Positions 17,216 through 24,382 of a stretch of DNA of 64,000 nt are shown here, in pieces. The number at the start of each line of letters is the position of its first letter. The first letter of the stretch is position 1. Position numbers and translations under genes: made by a program. The stretch spans positions 1,223,501-1,287,500 of the forward strand of contig NZ_JBGGGT010000001.1 in assembly GCF_041276405.1 (NCBI RefSeq), written 5' to 3'. This DNA is from Microvirga sp. TS319 (lineage in GTDB: Bacteria; Pseudomonadota; Alphaproteobacteria; Rhizobiales; Beijerinckiaceae). A model generated the notes under the pieces. The model worked only from the letters and a program-made list of their open reading frames with translations. It did no database searches and was not told the DNA's origin.

Positions 17216-18062
17216 TTATACGTTGTCAGTACTCGATGAGCTGACGGACCATTCTGGAGAAAGCTCTGCATCTCCTTATGTCGCCATCCGCATAATTGTA
17301 GCTGAATCCTGCATAGACAGACCATATCTAGAAAGACGGAGTTATTGCGACCGCGAATTACTCCAAATGATCGTTGCCGTGCGCGGTGCCTGCAGGACGA
17401 TCAACTGCCGTACGGCACCCACTTTCCGGCCGCCGGCTTTGTCATGGGAGATCGGATCCGAGGCAAGAGACTTGGGTCGTTAAGAGGCTTCGATGATTGC
17501 AGTCTCCGCACGCCATTGAATGATTGCATCCGACCCGAACAAGCGTAGTTCCTGTGGCGGCAGGGGTACAGAGAAAGCGCTACAGTATCAAATGTTGGAA
17601 GTGGACTTGCACTTGTGGGCTTCCGGGCGGACGGCAGCGTTGCACCTGCCGAGCGGCCTCTCGTCCAACGGGCTGTTGTGAAAACTGAGGTTTCGGGGGA
17701 TGGCAAATGAACCCTTGCCACCCCCGCAGGCCGTCCCTCGATTGTCGCGACGTCCTGCTGCCGCTTTGGGCAGCTCTCTCCCTAAACCGTAGGCCTGGGT
17801 CACGGCCTGCCATTAACCGAGGTTAGTTTTGGGGCCCTACAGACGCCAGTCGGACAACACCTACGGATTGTTCCGCAAGCGTTCGGTTCGAACGAACGTC
17901 GACCTTCAACCAAGAAGCCTCGAATCCAGAAAGTCTCGAAAGGGTTACGTAAAAACCCGTCGTAATCCTACCCGTGCCACCACGCTTGTTAATCTAAGTT
18001 AATTCCGCCATCTCTTGGGTCCAAGCAGCAATAACAACAAGCAATAACAACAAGAGGAAATA
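17216..18062. other. 847-base intergenic region with a 13-bp tandem duplication
   Basis: No coding frame is convincing here. Just before the gene at 18063 the sequence GCAATAACAACAA occurs twice in direct tandem (about 18029-18054), right upstream of the AGAGGAAATA ribosome binding site. The purine/A-rich duplication would lie in the 5' leader of the small gene that follows. I could not define a promoter. Confidence 0.5.
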
Positions 18063-18326
18063 ATGCTTCACAGACCCCGTCAGACCTACCATAGGCACTC
18101 ACTCAGCCTTACTGCCACCATGCGGGAGGTTACTCATACTCTCGGTGACATTGACTTCGCTGCCGAGCTTGAATTGGAAAATACCGAGGCGAGAGCGATC
18201 GACCCAGAGCTGAAAGCGTACATCAAGGACAGGATAAGGGTCGCTCATTGGGAGCGACGTCAGCCTTATCTCGACCTCCTTGAGACGTTGCGGTGGCAAC
18301 AGCATCGCCGCCCCTTCGCATCATGA
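18063..18326 (+). CDS. small protein of unknown function, 87 residues
   Basis: I do not recognise this protein. It starts at an ATG preceded by AGAGGAAATA, a good ribosome binding site, which supports it as real. The N-terminal 25 residues are basic and rich in His and Thr. The rest is hydrophilic and probably helical, with an acidic patch (ELELENTEARAIDPELKAYIKD) followed by a basic WERRQPYLDLLETLRWQQHRR tail. There is no signal peptide or membrane segment. It is the first of three tiny plus-strand genes lying before the hemerythrin/phasin gene, with similar size and charge. The cluster looks like an accessory or stress set, but that is inference. Confidence 0.55.
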   Translation: MLHRPRQTYHRHSLSLTATMREVTHTLGDIDFAAELELENTEARAIDPELKAYIKDRIRVAHWERRQPYLDLLETLRWQQHRRPFAS

Positions 18327-18458
18327 AGACGTCAAGGTTTCAATGACCAATCCTCAACCCGAGTCACTGAACAGCCCAGCTGCACGAAGCATATGGGCCG
18401 CCATGGATCGCATCCGAAATCACGCGGGAACCGGCAGGACTATCGTTAGAGGCACATA

Positions 18459-18707
18459 GTGGCGTGCATGAAAGCAGAACCTCAATCCACTCTTCTGATG
18501 CGCATAGCCTGGCTTGAGCGCGAGCTTGCGGCCTTGGAAGCAGAGATCGTACGAATTCAATGGATCAAGAGCTTGAACCGGGCCGACACGATGACCTTGC
18601 TCTTGGAGGGCGCGCGTACTTCCCAAGAGGCTTGTACTCTGAAAAGGGGCATTAGGCAGGCTTTGCTGTACGCCTTCAACATTCAATACCGGGAGGAACG
18701 ACCATGA
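18459..18707 (+). CDS. small helical protein of unknown function, about 82 residues
   Basis: This frame starts at GTG (18459) with AGAGG six bases upstream; an ATG nine bases further is an alternative. The protein is hydrophilic and probably a helical hairpin: LMRIAWLERELAALEAEIVRIQWIK has heptad-like spacing suggesting a short coiled coil, and LLLEGARTSQEACTLKRGIRQALLYAF follows. I recognise no family. Its stop codon overlaps the start of the next gene by four bases (ATGA), the mark of a translationally coupled pair, and this is the best evidence that both are genuine. Confidence 0.55.
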   Translation: MACMKAEPQSTLLMRIAWLERELAALEAEIVRIQWIKSLNRADTMTLLLEGARTSQEACTLKRGIRQALLYAFNIQYREERP

Positions 18708-18895
18708 TCGACAATCGTTACGAACTGGACTCTCTTATCAGAGCTTACGAGTCCGAGGCTCAGACGCACATTGCCTATGCGCGGCGGGCACATACCGAGT
18801 TTCAACGCTCCTTCCACGAGCGGCGAGCCACTGAGGCACTTCAGAAAGCCCAGAAATATCGTCAGGAATTGCAACATCCCTTTCATGACGGGTGA
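18704..18895 (+). CDS. small protein of unknown function, 63 residues
   Basis: The ATG overlaps the previous stop by four bases and is preceded by GGGAGGAACGACC, a strong ribosome binding site. The 63-residue product is charged and probably all helical (SLIRAYESEAQTHIAYARRAHTEF, then ATEALQKAQKYRQEL), with many His, Arg and Glu residues and no membrane segment. I recognise no family. It is likely co-expressed with the gene before it, and the pair sits about 260 bases before the hemerythrin/phasin gene on the same strand. Confidence 0.55.
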   Translation: MIDNRYELDSLIRAYESEAQTHIAYARRAHTEFQRSFHERRATEALQKAQKYRQELQHPFHDG

Positions 18896-18977
18896 GTGTA
18901 GCACCGGAACGGCGGGTATCACCGACGGCTGTTCTCAAGCTCGGCCGATCGAAAGATGAGCATAGGTGGAAAAGTGA

Positions 18978-19004
18978 GGAACGTCTCGGGGTAGTCGGCG
19001 CGTT
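18978..19004 (+). promoter_or_regulatory. possible EcfG-type general stress promoter
   Basis: GGAAC (18978-18982) is followed by CGTT (19001-19004), the two boxes of alphaproteobacterial EcfG promoters, about 150 bases before the hemerythrin/phasin start. The spacer is 18 bases where 16-17 is usual, so this is only a weak candidate. Confidence 0.25.
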
Positions 19005-19155
19005 GTATTGCCGACGTCCAAGACAGCAAGGGGGACTCACGCAAGCGCCGCCATCGTTTCTGCTTTTGCGAGGTCCCGCCGCTGCGGCCGACGCCAGATT
19101 GCGTAATTCCGTTTCAGACACCAGATCAGTCCCTTATTATTGCCAGGGAGAGACA

Positions 19156-20151
19156 ATGTCCGCCACCCAACGCTTCAGCCAGGCGCCGCCGGATAGGGCG
19201 AATGAGCTCTTTGAAAAGCTTCTTGCGACTTCCGATAGCGCAATCAAGACTCGTGAGCGTCTGTTCGCCAGCCTGAAGGAAGAACTGGAACTTTTGGCCT
19301 CCTTGCAGGAGGAATATCTGTTTCCTGTTCTCCGGCAGCACGGAATGCAGGAACTCGCGCGCGAGGCCAACAACGACAATGAGCAAACCAGTGCTCTCTT
19401 GGGCGATCTCGACACGATGCCGAAGAACAGCACCGAGTTTCTCGCCAAGGTCGGCGAGCTAAGACGCATTTTTCAACAACACATTCGGGACGACAGAAAA
19501 GAGCTGCTTCCAGCCGTGCTCAAGGTTCTGAGCAACGAAGAGGTCGAGGCCGTTGTCGAGAAAGTGGAGGATGATATGGCAAGTATCGATGAGGCAAAAC
19601 GCGCAGAGGCCCGCCGATCGCGCGAGCAGGTTGCGACCGTTCAGCGGGTGACGGAAGATGTGGCCGACACGCTGCGGGCCAGTGTCGAAAGTGCCCAAAC
19701 CTTGGCTCAAGCCCTGCAGGAGGCCATGGAGACCGGTTTCGGAGCGCTCTCCGAACTGACCCGTCACTCGACGGGCCATGGCCTGGTGCTCGCGGGGCAC
19801 CACGACAACGGAGCGCTGGGCCTGAGCGAAGACGCAGCGCACAATTTGCGTGCGGTTGCTCAGTCAAGCACGGCACTCGCCCGAGGCCTGCAGGAGGTCT
19901 CTCGCGAGGTGGTCGACCGCAGTCAGAAGCGCCTGCAACGAAACCTTGATGGCCTGCAGGTATTGGCCCGCTCCCGGACGATGACGGACTTCGTTGAGGC
20001 GCACACGACGCTCCTTCGAGATAACCTGGAGCAGACGATGGAGAACAGCCGGCGTATCGCCGAGATCACGATCCAGATGGCTGAGGAGGCTACACGGGTC
20101 GTGACCATGCAGGCTGAAAAAACCGCTGAGCGGGTCGGTCGCGCAGCGTAA
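19156..20151 (+). CDS. hemerythrin-like domain fused to a phasin-like domain
   Basis: I place the start at 19156, after CAGGGAGAGACA; the frame is open further upstream but has no site there. The 331-residue protein has two parts. Residues 10-145 resemble a hemerythrin/HHE four-helix bundle (EEYLFPVLRQHG, then FQQHIRDDRKELLPAV). Only His62 and His109 appear as likely metal ligands, so the iron site is probably incomplete. Residues 185-325 resemble a phasin domain (QKRLQRNLDGLQVLARSRTMTDFVEAHTTLLRDNLEQTMENS), the amphipathic type that coats polyhydroxyalkanoate granules or associates with membranes. A soluble stress-related or granule-associated role is plausible. A hairpin without T-run follows at 20170-20199. 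Confidence 0.8.
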   Translation: MSATQRFSQAPPDRANELFEKLLATSDSAIKTRERLFASLKEELELLASLQEEYLFPVLRQHGMQELAREANNDNEQTSALLGDLDTMPKNSTEFLAKVGELRRIFQQHIRDDRKELLPAVLKVLSNEEVEAVVEKVEDDMASIDEAKRAEARRSREQVATVQRVTEDVADTLRASVESAQTLAQALQEAMETGFGALSELTRHSTGHGLVLAGHHDNGALGLSEDAAHNLRAVAQSSTALARGLQEVSREVVDRSQKRLQRNLDGLQVLARSRTMTDFVEAHTTLLRDNLEQTMENSRRIAEITIQMAEEATRVVTMQAEKTAERVGRAA

Positions 20152-20169
20152 GCCTCTCGGTTCAAGAGA

Positions 20170-20199
20170 AACGCTCCCGGATCAGGGACTGGGAGCGTT
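20170..20199 (+). terminator. hairpin after the hemerythrin/phasin gene
   Basis: AACGCTCCC (20170-20178) pairs perfectly with GGGAGCGTT (20191-20199) around a 12-base loop, 18 bases after the stop codon. There is no T-run, so it may mark the 3' end without being a full intrinsic terminator. Confidence 0.45.
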
Positions 20200-20255
20200 G
20201 ATCCAGAGCAGCCAGACATCGAGGGTGGGCTTCCGGATGCCTCATCTGCCGACTT

Positions 20256-20305
20256 AGCGCATCGCTCTTGCGAAAAACCGGGTCCACTTTTTCGCACGAT
20301 GCGCT
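20256..20305. repeat. palindrome, GCGCATCG...CGATGCGC family
   Basis: AGCGCATCGCTCTTGCG pairs imperfectly with CGCACGATGCGCT around a CCGGGTCCAC centre. It lies just downstream of the stop of the LuxR-type regulator. Confidence 0.85.
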
Positions 20306-20314
20306 AGCAGGTGG

Positions 20315-22288
20315 TCAGCTTTGTCGATCCTGTGATTTTGCCTGTAAGCCTGCCATAACCGCGATCTGTACCAATTCAGGAAGGCTATGAGCGCCCAGCC
20401 GTTCCATGATGCGGGCCCGATGCGCTTCGACTGTCCGCGGGCTCAGCCCAAGATCTCGTGCGATGGTCTTGTTGGTGCCTCCGGCCAGCAATCCATCCAA
20501 CACCTCCCGCTCCCGTACTGGCAGCGCTGTAATGAGCCCCTTGACCCGTTCGGTGGCCTGATCGCGCTCGGCCCGCTCACGGATAGTCGTCTGAGCGGAG
20601 GCGAGCGCCTCCAGAAGCTGCCCGGGCCGATACGGCACGTCGAGATAATCCGCTGCGCCCGCCTTCATCGCCTGGACCCCAACCGTAACATCCCCAAGCG
20701 CCTCGCCGATCACGATCACGGGCAGGCCGCTACGTCGAGCCTTCAACTCTTTCGGGATCAGCAAGTCGCCAGCCTCGGGATTGCGGATATCGAGCACCAC
20801 GCAGCCGGGCACCAACACTGGCGCGATCTCCAGGAAAGATTGAGCCGAGGCAAACGCCTTCACCACATAGCCGGCTTCCTGGAGCAGCAGGCACAGATCC
20901 CGGCGGGACGCGTGGTCGCAATCGACCACGTAGACCGCGGTCCCATCATGAAGCGTAACGTCCTTGGCGATGCCGCCGATCCGCCGGATCCTCCCTTGCT
21001 CATCAAGGATCGGGAAGCTGGTGGAGTGAATGTGACGCATGCTCCCGTCCGGCCGAACGATGCGGTACTCGTAAACGACGGTTTCGCCCTTCATGACACG
21101 TTCGGTGGTCTGGATCGCACGCGCTCGATCCTCTGGATGGGCAGTCTCGGCCCATTGGTCACGGTACTGGAAATTCTCCGGAGACTGGCCCCAGATCCGC
21201 TCCACGGCCGGGCTGATGTACTCGATCCGTAAGGTTTGGGCATTCAGGATCCAGAGCATGTCGGTCGAGTGCTCGGCAAACTGCCGGAAGCGCTCCTCGC
21301 TCTCCCGAAGGGCCGTTTCGGCCCGCGCTCTGAGGATCGAAGTCCAGGTGCGCTCGGCCACCTCCTGCACCAGCGTCACCTCATCGTCGCGCCAATGACG
21401 AAGCTGGGCCTGATGGACGTAGAGGGCCGCGACGAGGCGATTGTCCCGAAGGAGCGGCGCGATGATGCTGGCACGCTTGCCGGCGCGGAGGAACGCACCG
21501 GCAGAACCCTCCTCCGCCGTGCGTGCGTCCGTCAAGGCATCATCGATCTGCACCGTATGCCCAGCCTTCAATTCATCCTCGAGGAGCGTTCCGAAGTCAC
21601 GGACCAGGTATCGTCCCGCAAAGGTCGGGGCTTCTCCCTCGCTCCATTCGCGCTCGACGGTGAAGAACTCACCGGATTCGCTGAACTCGGCATATCCAAC
21701 GCGACTTGCCTTCAGATGCCGACCGAGCATTGCGGCGGCCGTGACCGTGACATCTCGCACCTCGGCTATGCCGCGCAAGCGGGTGCTCAGGTCGATCAGG
21801 AACCGGAGCCGCTGCTCTCCAAGGACCCGCTCCGTGGTCTCATGGACAATGATGAGAACGCCCCCCACATCGCCAGTCTCGATCGTAACCGGGCTGAACG
21901 AGGCATTCCACCATGTCGCCTCAGGATAACCCTTGCGCTGCACAATCCAGACAGGCACGTCGGGGATGTATATCGCTTCGCCGCGATACGCGCGCGCGAC
22001 AAGCAGCGAGGCGACATCCCAGATTTCGGCCCAGGCTTTCGGTAGGGGCTGTCCAAGTGCCTCTGGTCTGATGCCTCGCAACGGAAGACAGGCGTCATTG
22101 TAGAAGGTGGTCAGTTCCGCCCCCCAGAGCAGATAGGTGGGCATCTTGGATCGGAGCAGGTTGCCGAGCGTGATTCGGAGTGAGGGTGGCCAAGTCTCGA
22201 TCGGGCCGAGCGGGGAGGATGACCAGTCATAGGCCTGGATACGGGCGCCCATGGTGCCGTCACTCGTCAGGAGCTGCATGGTGTTCAA
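20315..22288 (-). CDS. PAS-GAF-PAS-receiver-LuxR fusion regulator without kinase domain
   Basis: The roughly 657-residue protein (numbered from the TTG start) has a PAS-like domain (15-155, YDWSSSPLGPIETWP), a GAF domain (165-320), a second PAS domain with the PAC-type tail DGSMRHIHSTSFPI (330-445), a receiver-like domain (452-570) and a LuxR/FixJ helix-turn-helix (590-645, REREVLDGLLAGGTNKTIARDLGLSPRTVEAHRARIMERLG). The start is set at a TTG (22288) because AAGGAGG lies eight bases upstream; an ATG follows three codons later. No HisKA or HATPase domain is present, so the sensor modules feed the DNA-binding output directly. The receiver keeps an Asp (VVLDIRNP) but lacks the conserved Lys (YLDVPY) and Thr (IVIGEA), so it is probably not a normal phospho-switch. 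Confidence 0.87.
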   Translation of the reverse strand: MNTMQLLTSDGTMGARIQAYDWSSSPLGPIETWPPSLRITLGNLLRSKMPTYLLWGAELTTFYNDACLPLRGIRPEALGQPLPKAWAEIWDVASLLVARAYRGEAIYIPDVPVWIVQRKGYPEATWWNASFSPVTIETGDVGGVLIIVHETTERVLGEQRLRFLIDLSTRLRGIAEVRDVTVTAAAMLGRHLKASRVGYAEFSESGEFFTVEREWSEGEAPTFAGRYLVRDFGTLLEDELKAGHTVQIDDALTDARTAEEGSAGAFLRAGKRASIIAPLLRDNRLVAALYVHQAQLRHWRDDEVTLVQEVAERTWTSILRARAETALRESEERFRQFAEHSTDMLWILNAQTLRIEYISPAVERIWGQSPENFQYRDQWAETAHPEDRARAIQTTERVMKGETVVYEYRIVRPDGSMRHIHSTSFPILDEQGRIRRIGGIAKDVTLHDGTAVYVVDCDHASRRDLCLLLQEAGYVVKAFASAQSFLEIAPVLVPGCVVLDIRNPEAGDLLIPKELKARRSGLPVIVIGEALGDVTVGVQAMKAGAADYLDVPYRPGQLLEALASAQTTIRERAERDQATERVKGLITALPVREREVLDGLLAGGTNKTIARDLGLSPRTVEAHRARIMERLGAHSLPELVQIAVMAGLQAKSQDRQS

Positions 22289-22734
22289 GCCGCGAACCTC
22301 CTTCCTCAGGTGACTATGCCCGGTCAATCTTGTCCATATCGCATTGCCACTTTTGCATCCGAAATATATGCCTTGCTCGTCGGACGCGGGAGATCGCGTT
22401 CAGGATGCGTCGCCGATCAACCCAGCCCCGGTTGAGTCCGTATTCCTACGTCGTAGTGTCCCGACATGACGGATTGAATATTCCTGGCTATCTAGAGCTC
22501 CCGACCCTGTGAGTTTTGCCCCTTCGGGCCGGACCCTGAAGCGCCCCTTACGACAACGGGCGCTTTCTTTTTACGATCCCAGGAACACTACGAGCGAGCC
22601 GACCCTGTCGATCATTCCCGACCGGGTGAGGCTTTGAAGGAAATGCGGGAGGCCTCACTCCTCATTCGCCTCAGATCGAGTTTGCCTGTATTTGAAGGCC
22701 CGACCTTCCATCATTCAACTCGTTTCTCACCAAG
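22289..22734. other. intergenic region with an orphan terminator
   Basis: This gap lies between two divergent genes, the regulator and rarA, and holds no open frame of note. A strong plus-strand intrinsic terminator at 22539-22573 has no gene before it, so a short RNA transcribed rightward from somewhere after 22330 is possible. Confidence 0.45.
22539..22573 (+). terminator. intrinsic terminator with no upstream coding gene
   Basis: AAGCGCCC (22539-22546) pairs perfectly with GGGCGCTT (22558-22565), and TCTTTTT follows. This is a textbook rho-independent terminator on the plus strand. The nearest upstream gene points the other way, so it probably ends a small RNA. Confidence 0.7.
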
Positions 22735-24069
22735 ATGACATCCGACCTCTTCTCGAAAGCCCAGGAACGGCGTCCTAAGCCCCTCGCCGCCGAGATTCGC
22801 CCGCACACACTCGATGAGCTTATCGGACAGCGGCACATCCTTGGTCCAAACGGGCCGTTGCGCCGACGCGTCCAGGCAGGACGTCTCGGAACGGTCATCC
22901 TCTTCGGCCCGCCAGGGGTTGGAAAGACGACGATCGCCCGAGCAATCGGGCAGGAAATGCGGAAGGAGTTCCGCTCCCTTCACCCGGCCAGCAGCAACGT
23001 CTCCGACATCAAGGCGGTGGCTCAGGAAGCTCGTGCCAAGGACGTCCTGGTCTTCATCGACGAGATCCATCGATTCAGCAGTGCGCAACAGGACTATCTG
23101 CTCGACCTCACCGAAACCGGCACGTTCGACCTGATTGCGGCCACGACCGGCAATCCCTATCACGTGCTCACGCCTGCGCTGGTCTCCCGGGCCTCGATTT
23201 TCCAGCTTGAACCCCACTCTCTGGACGACCTGAAGAACGTCGTCGAGCGAGCCGTGGACTTTCTCGCGCAGCAAAAAGGTCTGGATGTCCGTCTCGACGG
23301 CGAGGCGCTGAAGCAGCTCACCGGACGAGCGGGAGGGGACGCCCGCCGGGTTCTGAATGCCCTCGAGACACTGGTGCTCGGATCGCCCCCCGGCACGACC
23401 GTCCCGATCACCGGGTCTATGGTGGACGAGGTCTATCAAGCCTCACCCCTCCCCTTCGACAGAAAGGGTGACTTTCACTACGATACGATCTCGGCTTTCA
23501 TCAAATCGATGCGCGGATCCGACCCTGATGCTACGCTTTATTGGTTGGCCCGCCTCATTCATTCGGGTGAGGATCCCCGTTTCATCGCGCGCCGCATCCT
23601 CATCCATGCCTCGGAAGATGTCGGACTTGCTGACAACACAGCCCTTCAAACAGCTGCTGCCGCTCTCACGGCCGTCCAGCACGTCGGCTACCCGGAGGCC
23701 CAGATCGTCCTCGCCCATGCCGCCTTGCATATCGCGCGCGCTCCGAAATCGAATTCGGCGTGCCGCGGCATTGGCGCGGCGATGTCTTATGTCAAATCCC
23801 AGCCGATGATCTCCGTGCCACCGCACCTGCGGGACGGACATTATGCTGGAGCAGCTAAACTGGGCCATATCGGTTACCAATTCCCGCATGACGATCCACG
23901 AGGATGGGTCGATCAGACCTACGCTCCTGGAATCCGGTCCGGCCAGTTCTATCAGAGCGACGGCCGCGGCGGTCACACGTTCGAGGCACGAGCCGATGCC
24001 TGGTGGGAGCGCGTGACAGGCCAGCCGCAGCCACAATATGGGCAGGACGATCCAGATCCGGACGACTAG
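22735..24069 (+). CDS. rarA: replication-associated recombination protein A (RarA/MgsA)
   Basis: The 444-residue product is an AAA+ ATPase of the RarA/MgsA/WRNIP1 family, related to clamp-loader subunits and RuvB, acting at stalled replication forks. It has FGPPGVGKTT (Walker A, about residue 58), VLVFIDEIHRF (Walker B, 102), IAATTGNPY (sensor 1), GDARRVLNALE (sensor 2) and the C-terminal tetramerisation part FHYDTISAFIKSMRGSDPDATLYWLARL and AQIVLAHAALHIARAPKSN. Length and order match the family. The start is supported by the family N-terminus (DLF...PLAAEIRPHTLDELIGQ). The TAG stop is shared with the outer edge of a palindromic repeat (24068-24116). Confidence 0.97.
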   Translation: MTSDLFSKAQERRPKPLAAEIRPHTLDELIGQRHILGPNGPLRRRVQAGRLGTVILFGPPGVGKTTIARAIGQEMRKEFRSLHPASSNVSDIKAVAQEARAKDVLVFIDEIHRFSSAQQDYLLDLTETGTFDLIAATTGNPYHVLTPALVSRASIFQLEPHSLDDLKNVVERAVDFLAQQKGLDVRLDGEALKQLTGRAGGDARRVLNALETLVLGSPPGTTVPITGSMVDEVYQASPLPFDRKGDFHYDTISAFIKSMRGSDPDATLYWLARLIHSGEDPRFIARRILIHASEDVGLADNTALQTAAAALTAVQHVGYPEAQIVLAHAALHIARAPKSNSACRGIGAAMSYVKSQPMISVPPHLRDGHYAGAAKLGHIGYQFPHDDPRGWVDQTYAPGIRSGQFYQSDGRGGHTFEARADAWWERVTGQPQPQYGQDDPDPDD

Positions 24070-24116
24070 AGCATCGGACGTGAAAAGTGGACTCCACTTT
24101 TCACGTCCGATGCTCT
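24068..24116. repeat. near-perfect palindrome, GCATCGGACGTG family
   Basis: AGAGCATCGGACGTGAAAAG and its complement CTTTTCACGTCCGATGCTCT face each other around TGGACTCCA. It is the cleanest copy in the window. Its left edge (TAGAGC) includes the rarA stop codon. Confidence 0.92.
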
Positions 24117-24382
24117 CGCGACACTGCAGCCCGACGCCAATGTGGCGCCGCCACACGCAACAAGACGCTGGCGCAAGCCCTAAGGCGGAGGAGCGGCCTT
24201 TTGTCAGGGACACAGGTTGGTCGAATCCGTGCAGCCTCAAAATGCTCCAAGAGTCTCGGGGGCCGCATTGCCGTCTCTACTCGGGTGTCGTCACTTTCCC
24301 GTTGGGATCAGCTGGTGTGATTGGGCTGAGTATGCGGGTCCTGCTGCAAGCAGCGACGTCTTGGAGCGCGCATGAACTCGCG
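24117..24382. other. intergenic, nothing seen
   Basis: This is the gap between convergent rarA and the transpeptidase/aspartoacylase fusion gene. It has no convincing frame and no clear intrinsic terminator apart from the palindrome at its left edge. Confidence 0.35.

Noticed and set aside
18696..18720. GGAAC-N16-CGTT, a perfect EcfG-spaced promoter pattern
   Set aside because: It covers the ribosome site and start of the 63-residue gene, so it would transcribe from inside that gene; probably coincidence.
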